A stretch of 64,000 nt of DNA from Streptomyces sp. NBC_01571 (GTDB lineage Bacteria > Actinomycetota > Actinomycetes > Streptomycetales > Streptomycetaceae), in NCBI RefSeq assembly GCF_026339875.1, contig NZ_JAPEPZ010000001.1, forward strand, positions 3,410,001 to 3,474,000, read 5' to 3'. Positions 7,976-15,848 of this stretch are shown in pieces. Position 1 is the stretch's first letter, and each line of letters starts with the position of its first letter. The translations under genes and the position numbers were made by a program. The notes below the pieces were generated by a model. The model saw only the letters and a program-made list of their open reading frames with translations. It had not been told where the DNA came from and made no database searches.

Positions 7976-7998
7976 GCTGGACTGGTCCACCGGTACAC
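7976..7998. promoter_or_regulatory. Operator-like palindrome 3 in divergent promoter region
   Basis: Degenerate copy of the 11-4-11 layout (read on the minus strand: a TGGA spacer followed by CCAGTCCAGC). It lies 20 nt upstream of the GntR start and 15 nt upstream of the methyltransferase start, so one bound regulator could affect both genes. Confidence 0.5.
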
Positions 7999-8012
7999 AC
8001 CATACTGCGACC

Positions 8013-8834
8013 ATGTCGAATCTCGAATTGGCTCCCTCCGTGATGCGGTTCTACGGCGAGACAGTGAACGAGGACAGTCGCCTGCGTAGCTCGGCAGACG
8101 GACGTATGGAACTGGTCAGGACTCAAGAGCTTCTCCGACGCTTCTTGCCCCCCGCGCCGGCGCGCGTGCTCGACGTGGGAGGAGGGACCGGGATTCACGC
8201 TGAGTGGCTCGTGAAGGACGGCTACGAGGTCACGCTTGTGGACCCCGTGCCCCGTCATGTTGAGAGGGCGGCGGCTGTGTGCTCGGCGACTGTGGGAGAC
8301 GCCCGCGATCTGCGCGAGCCAGACGACAGTTTCGACGTCGTACAGCTCCTTGGGCCGCTATATCACCTGCCCGACCCTGGTGATCGGCGCAAGGCGCTTG
8401 CGGAAGCACAGCGTGTGGTGAAGCCGGGCGGATTGATTGCGGCGGCAGCAATCAACCGTTACGCGTCGCTATTTGAGCACGTCACCTACGCCCACCTGCA
8501 CACCGAACGGATTCGTGACTCCGTCTCCAAGATTCTTGAGACGGCGGTCTATGACGGTGTACGAGGGTTCACCTTGTCCTACTTCCACCGAGCCGAGGAG
8601 CTTGTGGAAGAGCTGGTGACTTCCGGGTTGTCGGACGTGCGGGTCTTCGGGATCGAGGGGCCCGCATGGTCGCTCGTGAAGGCGGCTGAGCAGCAGCCGG
8701 GCGAGGGGCCAACAGACGAACTGATCGCCTCAGCCATGGAGGCGGCACGCATGGCAGAGCCCTACCCGGAATTGCTTGCCGCCAGTTCTCATCTACTAGC
8801 CGTAGGTAGGGCTCCCGCTGACCGCAACGCCTGA
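8013..8834 (+). CDS. Class I SAM-dependent methyltransferase (273 aa)
   Basis: Rossmann-fold methyltransferase with motif I VLDVGGGTGIHAEWL (about residues 52-66), an acidic motif II (VTLVDP, about 74), motif III GDARDLREPDDSFDVV (about 93-109) and the post-motif VKPGGLIAAAAI. The substrate is not predictable: it resembles small-molecule methyltransferases (Methyltransf_11/25 type) and shows no rRNA- or DNA-specific motif. It is divergent from the GntR gene and shares its operator region, so it may be element cargo expressed with transfer functions. ATG 8013 is 56 nt from the GntR start. Confidence 0.8.
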   Translation: MSNLELAPSVMRFYGETVNEDSRLRSSADGRMELVRTQELLRRFLPPAPARVLDVGGGTGIHAEWLVKDGYEVTLVDPVPRHVERAAAVCSATVGDARDLREPDDSFDVVQLLGPLYHLPDPGDRRKALAEAQRVVKPGGLIAAAAINRYASLFEHVTYAHLHTERIRDSVSKILETAVYDGVRGFTLSYFHRAEELVEELVTSGLSDVRVFGIEGPAWSLVKAAEQQPGEGPTDELIASAMEAARMAEPYPELLAASSHLLAVGRAPADRNA

Positions 8835-8922
8835 CATCAACATACGGGCCACGCGGCGGCTTCTCACTTACTGCTACTGCCAGAGGGAGAGCATTTACCT
8901 GCGGAAGGCTATTGCGGCCTAG

Positions 8923-10410
8923 CCCTTCAGTTGTAGTTCGGCGATCAGGTTCGCAGGGTAACTCCCTGTTATGGACGACTGGTCCGGTGATGTGGCACAA
9001 GTAGCCGAGTGGGATGCTGAGTTGGAGACGTTGCTGCGGCAGGTCGGCGACGTCTTCCCCCGGGCGGATCTGCGGCGGCGGGCGAACGCGTGTGTGCGCG
9101 GGCTGTTGGGCCCGGTCTCCCGCAAGAATGGCTGGCAGTTGGCCGAGTACGCCGGCTGGCGGCGCCCCGACGGGCAGCAGCACTTGCTGGACCGGGCGAA
9201 GTGGGACGTCGATGAGCTGCGCGACCGGGTCCGCCGGTATGCGCTGGACGGGCTGGCCAACGGCGTGGGCGGGGTGCTGGTCATCGATGAGACCGGGTTC
9301 GCCAAGAAGGGCAAGACTTCCGTCGGCGTGGCCCGGCAGTTCACCGGCTCACTCGGCGGCGTCTTTCCTTGCCAGATCGGGGTGTTCGCCGCCTGGGCCA
9401 CCACCCGCGGGGCAACCCTGGTCGACCGGGAGATCTACCTGCCGCAAGTCTGGACAGGCGATCGCGAGCGGTGCGCGGCTGCGCAGGTGCCCGAGGTGGT
9501 CGGCTTCGCCACCAAACCCCGCCTCGCCGAGAAGATGATCGACCGGATTCTCCCCGAGCTTCCGGAGAACACCTGGCTGGCCGCCGACGAGGTCTACGGC
9601 CGTGACGGCGGCTTCCGCTCCTTCGCCGAGAGCCGCCAACTGCCGTACGTGGTCAACGTCTCCAGCGCCCAAACAGTGCTGCCCCGACCGGGCTGGCGGC
9701 GTATCGACAAGCTGGCCGCCGCCGCAGACGACAGCGAGTGGCAGCTGATCGAAGCCGGCCCGAGCCAGACCGGCTCCCGCTGGTGGCAGTGGTGGGTCCG
9801 CCGGATCGCCGACCCGCAGGAGCCCGTGGGCAGCGCGGTGCGGGGGCAGCCCTGGCCGAGCCGATGGATGATCGCCCGACGCCGCCCCGAAACGCCCGAC
9901 GACCTCGACTACTACCTGGCTTGGGGCCCGTCCGGCACCCCGCCGGAACACCTGGCCCACGTCGCCGGCGCGCGCTGGCGGGTGGAAGACGCGATCAAAC
10001 TCGGCAAGCATCAGTGCGGGCTGGCCGACTACGAGGTGCGCCACTGGCACAGCTGGTACCGGCACATCACCCTGTCGATGCTGGCCGCCGCATTCCTGGC
10101 GGTACAGGCCGCCACAGGCGACGCTGACGCTCCCGCACCGCTCCGGGAAGCCCTCAGCGGTGACCAGTCTGATGAGGAGCCCAAAGGGGGGAGCGCGAGG
10201 ACATCATCAGCCCCGAACAGCTCATCCCCTACACCGCGGCCGAGATCCGCAAGCTCCTTACGCTCATCCACCCGCCACCCCCACCCGAGCACGGTCGGAC
10301 CGCCCACGGACTGTGTTGGTCACGCTGGCGACGACGTCACCAGGCCGACGCTAACGGGCATCATCGCAGACGCCGGGTTCGCGAACTCGCCCTGAATTAC
10401 AACTGAAGGG
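8923..10410 (+). mobile_element. IS701-family insertion sequence, copy 1 (1,488 bp)
   Basis: Terminal inverted repeats start CCCTTCAGTTGTAGTTC on the left and pair with GAATTACAACTGAAGGG on the right (one mismatch). CTAG flanks it at 8919-8922 and 10411-10414. Contains one transposase. The second copy starts 4 bp after this one ends, with a repeat period of exactly 1,492 bp. Confidence 0.9.
8971..10395 (+). CDS. IS701-family transposase, copy 1, with -1 frameshift near the 3' end
   Basis: DDE transposase: the first catalytic Asp lies in VLVIDETGFAKKGKTSVG (about residue 110), another in WLAADEVYGRDGGFR, and the catalytic Glu region near ARWRVEDAIKLGKHQCGL. The expected C-terminal tail (EDIISPEQLIPYTAAEIRKL..., ending WSRWRRRHQ... 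and LNYN) is encoded in the -1 frame and stops at 10406, inside the inverted repeat. The shift point is an AAAGGGGGG run at 10183-10191. The zero-frame ORF given here instead runs through Ser/Pro-rich residues to 10395. Either programmed frameshifting makes the full protein or this is a shared mutation; copy 2 is identical. Confidence 0.85.
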   Translation: MDDWSGDVAQVAEWDAELETLLRQVGDVFPRADLRRRANACVRGLLGPVSRKNGWQLAEYAGWRRPDGQQHLLDRAKWDVDELRDRVRRYALDGLANGVGGVLVIDETGFAKKGKTSVGVARQFTGSLGGVFPCQIGVFAAWATTRGATLVDREIYLPQVWTGDRERCAAAQVPEVVGFATKPRLAEKMIDRILPELPENTWLAADEVYGRDGGFRSFAESRQLPYVVNVSSAQTVLPRPGWRRIDKLAAAADDSEWQLIEAGPSQTGSRWWQWWVRRIADPQEPVGSAVRGQPWPSRWMIARRRPETPDDLDYYLAWGPSGTPPEHLAHVAGARWRVEDAIKLGKHQCGLADYEVRHWHSWYRHITLSMLAAAFLAVQAATGDADAPAPLREALSGDQSDEEPKGGSARTSSAPNSSSPTPRPRSASSLRSSTRHPHPSTVGPPTDCVGHAGDDVTRPTLTGIIADAGFANSP

Positions 10411-10414
10411 CTAG

Positions 10415-11902
10415 CCCTTCAGTTGTAGTTCGGCGATCAGGTTCGCAGGGTAACTCCCTGTTATGGACGACTGGTCCGGTGATGTGGCACAAGTAGCCGA
10501 GTGGGATGCTGAGTTGGAGACGTTGCTGCGGCAGGTCGGCGACGTCTTCCCCCGGGCGGATCTGCGGCGGCGGGCGAACGCGTGTGTGCGCGGGCTGTTG
10601 GGCCCGGTCTCCCGCAAGAATGGCTGGCAGTTGGCCGAGTACGCCGGCTGGCGGCGCCCCGACGGGCAGCAGCACTTGCTGGACCGGGCGAAGTGGGACG
10701 TCGATGAGCTGCGCGACCGGGTCCGCCGGTATGCGCTGGACGGGCTGGCCAACGGCGTGGGCGGGGTGCTGGTCATCGATGAGACCGGGTTCGCCAAGAA
10801 GGGCAAGACTTCCGTCGGCGTGGCCCGGCAGTTCACCGGCTCACTCGGCGGCGTCTTTCCTTGCCAGATCGGGGTGTTCGCCGCCTGGGCCACCACCCGC
10901 GGGGCAACCCTGGTCGACCGGGAGATCTACCTGCCGCAAGTCTGGACAGGCGATCGCGAGCGGTGCGCGGCTGCGCAGGTGCCCGAGGTGGTCGGCTTCG
11001 CCACCAAACCCCGCCTCGCCGAGAAGATGATCGACCGGATTCTCCCCGAGCTTCCGGAGAACACCTGGCTGGCCGCCGACGAGGTCTACGGCCGTGACGG
11101 CGGCTTCCGCTCCTTCGCCGAGAGCCGCCAACTGCCGTACGTGGTCAACGTCTCCAGCGCCCAAACAGTGCTGCCCCGACCGGGCTGGCGGCGTATCGAC
11201 AAGCTGGCCGCCGCCGCAGACGACAGCGAGTGGCAGCTGATCGAAGCCGGCCCGAGCCAGACCGGCTCCCGCTGGTGGCAGTGGTGGGTCCGCCGGATCG
11301 CCGACCCGCAGGAGCCCGTGGGCAGCGCGGTGCGGGGGCAGCCCTGGCCGAGCCGATGGATGATCGCCCGACGCCGCCCCGAAACGCCCGACGACCTCGA
11401 CTACTACCTGGCTTGGGGCCCGTCCGGCACCCCGCCGGAACACCTGGCCCACGTCGCCGGCGCGCGCTGGCGGGTGGAAGACGCGATCAAACTCGGCAAG
11501 CATCAGTGCGGGCTGGCCGACTACGAGGTGCGCCACTGGCACAGCTGGTACCGGCACATCACCCTGTCGATGCTGGCCGCCGCATTCCTGGCGGTACAGG
11601 CCGCCACAGGCGACGCTGACGCTCCCGCACCGCTCCGGGAAGCCCTCAGCGGTGACCAGTCTGATGAGGAGCCCAAAGGGGGGAGCGCGAGGACATCATC
11701 AGCCCCGAACAGCTCATCCCCTACACCGCGGCCGAGATCCGCAAGCTCCTTACGCTCATCCACCCGCCACCCCCACCCGAGCACGGTCGGACCGCCCACG
11801 GACTGTGTTGGTCACGCTGGCGACGACGTCACCAGGCCGACGCTAACGGGCATCATCGCAGACGCCGGGTTCGCGAACTCGCCCTGAATTACAACTGAAG
11901 GG
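10415..11902 (+). mobile_element. IS701-family insertion sequence, copy 2, tandem (1,488 bp)
   Basis: Same length, orientation, ends and encoded proteins as copy 1, separated from it by a single CTAG (10411-10414) and followed by CTAG at 11903-11906. The exact head-to-tail duplication points to recent repeated insertion at one target or amplification by recombination. Confidence 0.9.
10463..11887 (+). CDS. IS701-family transposase, copy 2, with the same -1 frameshift
   Basis: All frames translate identically to copy 1, including the AAAGGGGGG run (11675-11683). The conserved C-terminal tail is again in the -1 frame, ending at 11898. The identity means the two copies separated very recently or are being homogenised. 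Confidence 0.85.
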   Translation: MDDWSGDVAQVAEWDAELETLLRQVGDVFPRADLRRRANACVRGLLGPVSRKNGWQLAEYAGWRRPDGQQHLLDRAKWDVDELRDRVRRYALDGLANGVGGVLVIDETGFAKKGKTSVGVARQFTGSLGGVFPCQIGVFAAWATTRGATLVDREIYLPQVWTGDRERCAAAQVPEVVGFATKPRLAEKMIDRILPELPENTWLAADEVYGRDGGFRSFAESRQLPYVVNVSSAQTVLPRPGWRRIDKLAAAADDSEWQLIEAGPSQTGSRWWQWWVRRIADPQEPVGSAVRGQPWPSRWMIARRRPETPDDLDYYLAWGPSGTPPEHLAHVAGARWRVEDAIKLGKHQCGLADYEVRHWHSWYRHITLSMLAAAFLAVQAATGDADAPAPLREALSGDQSDEEPKGGSARTSSAPNSSSPTPRPRSASSLRSSTRHPHPSTVGPPTDCVGHAGDDVTRPTLTGIIADAGFANSP

Positions 11903-11930
11903 CTAGTACTCCAGCTGTAGATCGTGATCT

Positions 11931-13247
11931 TCATGTTTGGGATCCGGCTTGTCGCCGGTAGTGGCTGGTGCGTGATCGCTGCTGGTGGCGGCGTCGCCAG
12001 TCGGACCAGTTCAGTCGGTGGGCTATGCCGTGGAGAGGCTGGACGACGACCGTGATGAACAGGTGCTGGATCTCGTTGCAGGACAGCGGGACCAGGTCGT
12101 CCGGGCGGGGATAGCGGGTGTGTTCGTCGGCACGGACCACGGCGAGGAAGGCGTGGGCGAGCATGGCCAGGGTGACCCAGCGGGTCCAGGAGGAGAAGCG
12201 GCGGACCTGGTGCTCATCGAGTCCCGCCAGCCCCTTCTCGGCCTGGAAGGTTTCTTCCACACGCCACCTGGAGCCGGCGACCCGCACCAGCTCGGTCAGT
12301 GGCACCGGCTTGGGTGAGAAGCAGCGGTAGTAGGCGAGTTCGCTGGTGATGCGGTTGCGGCGGATCAGGAGCTGGTGCCTGCCCGGCGCTGGGTCGGCGA
12401 GGTCAATGACGGCCCACTCGTAGAATCGCTGCCCCTTGGCACCGCGTCCGGCCGAGAGCTTCTGCCATGCCCGCTTCGGCACCTTCTTCGCCAGGGCATC
12501 GGCGCGGAAGGTGCCTGCAGCGGTGGTCACTTCGGCTGAGCAGGCCACCGCGAGGCCATAGCCGGTGCCGCGTTCTTCCAGGGCCGCCCGCAGTTTCGGG
12601 TTGCCTCCGTAGACCTCGTCCCCGGTGACCCAGCCCACGTGGTGTCCGGCGTCCAGGAACCGTTCGATCATCGTGCGGGCCAGTTCCGGCTTGGTCGCGA
12701 AGACGGTGTCCTCGCCGAGGCCGGCTGCCCGGCAGCGGTCGGGGTCGCACGTCCAGGACCGCGGGATGTACAGCTCCCGGTCCACCGCCGCGTGCCCCCG
12801 CTCGCCCGCGTAGACGAGGTAGACGGCGACTTGGGAGTTCTCGATCCGCCCGGCCGTGCCGGTGTACTGGCGCTGGACCCCGACGGTGTGGACGCCCTTC
12901 TTCACATCGCCGGTCTCATCCACGACCAGAACCGCTTCCTCGTCGTGCAGGTGCTCGACGACGTACTCGCGGACATCGTCACGGACGGCGTCGGCATCCC
13001 AAGAGGCCCGGCACAGCAGATGCTGCATGCCATGCGGACTCGCTTCCCCAGCCCACTCCGCGATCGTCCAGCAGTTCTTGCGCGGCAGATCCGACAGCAG
13101 GCCCAGCATCAACCGCCCGGCCCGTCGCCGTGGTTCGACCCGGGCGAACCGTCCCGCGATACGGGCCATGGCCACCTCGAACGCCTCCCGCCAACGAACG
13201 GGATCTATGCTGTGACCCGCGGCCACCGTCTCATCGTTACTCCACAC
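11931..13247 (-). CDS. IS701-family transposase (438 aa), intact
   Basis: DDE transposase of the same family as, but only distantly similar to, the tandem IS copies. AVLVVDETGDVKKGVHTVG holds the first catalytic Asp, GWVTGDEVYGGNPKLR the second, and SRWRVEETFQAEKGLAGL the Glu. The C-terminus LNWSDWRRRHQQRSRTSHYRR is complete in frame, unlike the tandem copies. The 3' end reaches into the left inverted repeat, as is common for compact ISs. Confidence 0.88.
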   Translation of the reverse strand: MWSNDETVAAGHSIDPVRWREAFEVAMARIAGRFARVEPRRRAGRLMLGLLSDLPRKNCWTIAEWAGEASPHGMQHLLCRASWDADAVRDDVREYVVEHLHDEEAVLVVDETGDVKKGVHTVGVQRQYTGTAGRIENSQVAVYLVYAGERGHAAVDRELYIPRSWTCDPDRCRAAGLGEDTVFATKPELARTMIERFLDAGHHVGWVTGDEVYGGNPKLRAALEERGTGYGLAVACSAEVTTAAGTFRADALAKKVPKRAWQKLSAGRGAKGQRFYEWAVIDLADPAPGRHQLLIRRNRITSELAYYRCFSPKPVPLTELVRVAGSRWRVEETFQAEKGLAGLDEHQVRRFSSWTRWVTLAMLAHAFLAVVRADEHTRYPRPDDLVPLSCNEIQHLFITVVVQPLHGIAHRLNWSDWRRRHQQRSRTSHYRRQAGSQT

Positions 13248-13362
13248 AAGTCACGATGATCAACGGTGGCCGTACCCGCACCCGAACCACCGCCCATCAG
13301 TAGGCCCAACCAACCGAGTTGGCGAGTCCGGGCCCGTACTTCGTGTTCCGCTCGGGCGAACG

Positions 13363-13689
13363 TCACGGCTGTGCAGTCCGACGGTGCATGGGTGGCCGAT
13401 CGAGTATCTCGATGTACATGATCCGGCCGTCCACGACGTCCAGGATCAGCATGCCTTTCGAGGGCAAGAGAGGCACGCACCGATGGCCCGGGCCGTACGG
13501 CTGCCCCTGCGGATGATCTGCCGTCCGGATGCTCTGGCAAAAGTCATCGCCGCAGCCGCACTCGTCAACCAGACGCAGATCCCACGCGCAGAGAGCCAGC
13601 TCACGTTCTCCTTCGTCCTCCAGGAGGGCAGTCAGCTCGGCGATGAGATCTGGGAATACGTCGCGAATGAGGGGGTGGTCCTGCTCCAT
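13363..13689 (-). CDS. Passenger hypothetical protein inside the IS element (108 aa)
   Basis: Begins MEQDHPLIRDVFPDLIAEL and contains the cysteine motif ECGCGDDFCQS (about residues 42-52), then a Gly/Pro loop and LILDVVDGRIMYIEIL. It resembles small conserved actinobacterial proteins with a CGCGDDFC motif, usually unannotated and found at many chromosomal sites. It is not a transposition function I recognise. It lies between the transposase start and the right end, on the same strand. ATG 13689 lacks a good Shine-Dalgarno site; a TTG at 13749 is an alternative start. Confidence 0.62.
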   Translation of the reverse strand: MEQDHPLIRDVFPDLIAELTALLEDEGERELALCAWDLRLVDECGCGDDFCQSIRTADHPQGQPYGPGHRCVPLLPSKGMLILDVVDGRIMYIEILDRPPMHRRTAQP

Positions 13690-13817
13690 GGGCGGAGGGT
13701 AGCCGGGCGGCTGGCTGAGCGCGATGACGGGGGTGCTCAGCCACAGCAAGCAAGATCACGATCTACAGCTGGCTTACTAGGGTGGTCCGGGCCGTCTTTG
13801 GGCCGTCCGGGGACGGC

Positions 13818-13847
13818 CAACGACTACCAACAACGACAGACAACGAC
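13818..13847. repeat. Three CAACGAC direct repeats near the probable element/chromosome junction
   Basis: CAACGAC occurs at 13818-13824, 13831-13837 and 13841-13847. Short direct repeats near an element end resemble arm-type integrase sites; here this is only a suggestion, since no integrase gene is in the window. Confidence 0.35.
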
Positions 13848-13861
13848 AGCGTTCCTGCTGG

Positions 13862-13927
13862 TCAGAGCGACTCCGCGAACAGGGCTCCAAGGTAGCGGGG
13901 GCGCAACATCACTTCTACGACGTGTGA
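13862..13927 (+). other. 3' remnant of an unidentified gene (about 21 codons)
   Basis: The frame ending at TGA 13925-13927 reads SERLREQGSKVAGAQHHFYDV, which looks like a real protein C-terminus: amphipathic, non-repetitive, and followed 18 nt later by a perfect terminator hairpin. Upstream in this frame the residues (TTTNNDRQRQRS) look noncoding and correspond to the CAACGAC repeats. I infer that the body of the gene lies elsewhere, either left of the mobile element or lost. No family recognised. Confidence 0.4.
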
Positions 13928-13944
13928 GCCGACCCGGCTTCCGA

Positions 13945-13986
13945 ACGGAGCCCCGTCACCGCCCTCGGGTGGTGACGGGGCTCCGT
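13945..13986 (+). terminator. Perfect 16-bp terminator hairpin
   Basis: Arms 13945-13960 and 13971-13986, loop 10 nt, directly after the gene remnant ending at 13927. Partial tandem repeats of a 21-bp unit (core GTGCGCGGCGCTCGG) follow at about 13986-14050, upstream of htpX. Confidence 0.7.
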
Positions 13987-14214
13987 CGTCGTGCGCGGCG
14001 CTCGGGTCGTCGTGCGCGGCGCTCGGGCGGGTCGTCGTGCGCGGCGCATGTCGGTGTGTGCGGCGCATAAGGAAGTGACCGCCGTCAGGGCTGTTCTTTG
14101 CCTCCCGTGGGGCCGTTCGGCACCGGTTCTTGGGCGGGCGCGGGCGCACAATGGAAGCGGGACGAGTGCCGGAGTGCGTGAGTGCCTGAGTGCCTGAGTT
14201 CGGGGTGATGCAGA

Positions 14215-15138
14215 ATGCAGAGCCGGTTCCGGAGCGATCGGCGGCTGACCGTGCGGATGACGGTCACGCTGTTCCTGCTCGGATTGCTGTACGTGGCCTT
14301 CGTCGCCGCGTTGATCGTGTTGCTGAAGTCCTGGGTACTGGTCGTGGTCGTCGCCGCCGCGCTGCTCGGCGCCCAGTACTGGTTCTCGGACCGCATCGCC
14401 CTGTACGCGATGCACGGGCGGATCGTGGAGCGGGAGGAGCATCCGCGGCTCCACGGGGTCGTGGACCGGCTGTGTGCCGTCGCCGACATGCCGAAGCCGC
14501 TCGTCGCCGTCTCCGACCTGGACATGCCGAACGCGTTCGCGACCGGACGGAACGCCGACCACGCGGTGCTGTGCGTGACGACCGGGCTGCTGCGCCGGCT
14601 GGAGCCCGACGAGCTGGAGGGCGTCCTCGCGCACGAGCTGTCGCACGTGGCCCACAAGGACGTCGCCGTGATCACCGTGGCCTCGTTCCTCGGGGTGATC
14701 GCCGGGCTGATCGTCCGGTTCGCCTTCTACTCGCAGCTCTTCGGCGGGCGCGGACGCAAGGACCAGAACACCCTGGCGATCTTCATGGCCGTGATGGCCG
14801 TCTCCGCGGCCGTGTACGCGATCAGCTTCCTGCTCATCCGGGCGCTGTCCCGGTACCGCGAGCTGGCCGCGGACCGCTCCGCGGCACTGCTCACCGGCCG
14901 GCCCTCCGCACTCGCGTCCGCGCTGACGAAGGTCTCCGGGGACATCGCGCGGATTCCGATGAAGGACCTGCGGACGGCACAGGCCTTCAACGCCTTCTAC
15001 TTCACACCCGCCCTCGGCGCCGGGCCCGGTATCGCCAAGCTCTTCTCCACCCACCCGAGCCTGGAACAGCGGCTCGAACAACTGGGCCGTATCTCGGCCG
15101 AGTTGGGCGAGGCGGCGACCCCCGACAACGCCACCTGA
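14215..15138 (+). CDS. htpX: Zinc metalloprotease HtpX (307 aa)
   Basis: Membrane-bound M48 peptidase for quality control of membrane proteins. Hydrophobic segments at about residues 15-60 and 150-205; zinc-binding HELSH near residue 142 (LAHELSHVAHKD); third zinc ligand region in SRYRELAADRSAALL (about 222-236). Length fits HtpX (about 290-310 aa). Start ATG 14215. It is followed 27 nt later by pspAB, a pairing I recall as common in Streptomyces and consistent with an envelope-stress role. Confidence 0.9.
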   Translation: MQSRFRSDRRLTVRMTVTLFLLGLLYVAFVAALIVLLKSWVLVVVVAAALLGAQYWFSDRIALYAMHGRIVEREEHPRLHGVVDRLCAVADMPKPLVAVSDLDMPNAFATGRNADHAVLCVTTGLLRRLEPDELEGVLAHELSHVAHKDVAVITVASFLGVIAGLIVRFAFYSQLFGGRGRKDQNTLAIFMAVMAVSAAVYAISFLLIRALSRYRELAADRSAALLTGRPSALASALTKVSGDIARIPMKDLRTAQAFNAFYFTPALGAGPGIAKLFSTHPSLEQRLEQLGRISAELGEAATPDNAT

Positions 15139-15165
15139 CCCGTCCTTCGAAAGGCAGCCACCTGC

Positions 15166-15795
15166 ATGGGGTTCCTGGACATCCTGCTCGGGCGCACCAA
15201 GGCCGTCGCACCCGATCTCGACCAGCTCTTCGGGCTGCCGTCGGCCGCCGTGACCCTCCAGGCCGCCGCCGGGTTCACCCCGACCGGGACGGGCGCGGTG
15301 TGCTTCGCGTCCGTCGAGGGCGCGGCGTTCGCCGAGGCCCACCGGGAGGTGCGGGAACTGCTGGAGGCGGACACGGGCCGAGCGGAGTCCTCCCCGTCCG
15401 GGCGGCCCGGCGCGGGGCCACCGGTGGAGGTGACGCGCGACGAGTACGGGTACTCGTGGCTGGTCTCGCGGCGCGCGCCGGACGACCTGCCCGCGCTGGT
15501 GAGTGATCTGCACGCGGTCAACAGCACGCTGGAGGGCAGCGGTTTCGGGCCTCAGCTGCTGTGCTCGGTGGTGGCCTTCGAGGAGACCGACGACCCCGAG
15601 CAGGCCGGGCAGCGGCTCGGGCTCGTCTATCTCTACAAGCGCGGCACCTTCTACCCCTTCGCGCCGTCGCCGGATGCCGGCGGCAGCCGCGACAACGCGC
15701 TCGAACTGCGGATCAAGGCCACGCTCGCCGACGACCTGCGCATCGAGCAGGACCTCGGCCGGTGGTTCCCCGTCTGGGGCGCCCCGGGTCTGTGA
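15166..15795 (+). CDS. pspAB: PspA-associated protein PspAB (209 aa)
   Basis: Starts MGFLDILLGRTKAVAPDLDQLFGLPSAAVTL, the characteristic N-terminus of the actinobacterial PspAB family. The protein is soluble, alpha/beta, without catalytic motifs I can name. PspAB proteins are encoded with HtpX or PspA and are linked to the phage-shock-like membrane stress response; the molecular role is not established. Preceded by GAAAGGCAG as ribosome binding site, in an operon with htpX. Confidence 0.82.
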   Translation: MGFLDILLGRTKAVAPDLDQLFGLPSAAVTLQAAAGFTPTGTGAVCFASVEGAAFAEAHREVRELLEADTGRAESSPSGRPGAGPPVEVTRDEYGYSWLVSRRAPDDLPALVSDLHAVNSTLEGSGFGPQLLCSVVAFEETDDPEQAGQRLGLVYLYKRGTFYPFAPSPDAGGSRDNALELRIKATLADDLRIEQDLGRWFPVWGAPGL

Positions 15796-15848
15796 CCCCC
15801 TCCCGGGGGCGTCCGTGATCTCGGACGCCGCGTGCCGCCGTGACGGCC

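Larger units (their letters stand above)
11907..13776 (-). mobile_element. Second type of IS701-family element with a passenger gene (1,870 bp)
   Basis: Ends carry inverted repeats with a perfect 21-bp core (left 11911-11931, right 13752-13772, core begins CCAGCTGTAGATCGTGATC). It is flanked by CTAG at 11903-11906, shared with the preceding IS, and 13777-13780. It encodes a transposase (11931-13247) and, inside the same ends, an unrelated ORF (13363-13689). At 1,870 bp it is longer than transposase-only IS701 elements such as its neighbours. Confidence 0.82.

Noticed and set aside
8923..11902. Composite transposon formed by the two identical ISs
   Set aside because: There is no cargo between them, only the 4-bp CTAG.
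13780..13990. tRNA gene as attachment site of the element
   Set aside because: No T-loop GGTTCGA-type sequence, acceptor stem or anticodon arm can be drawn.
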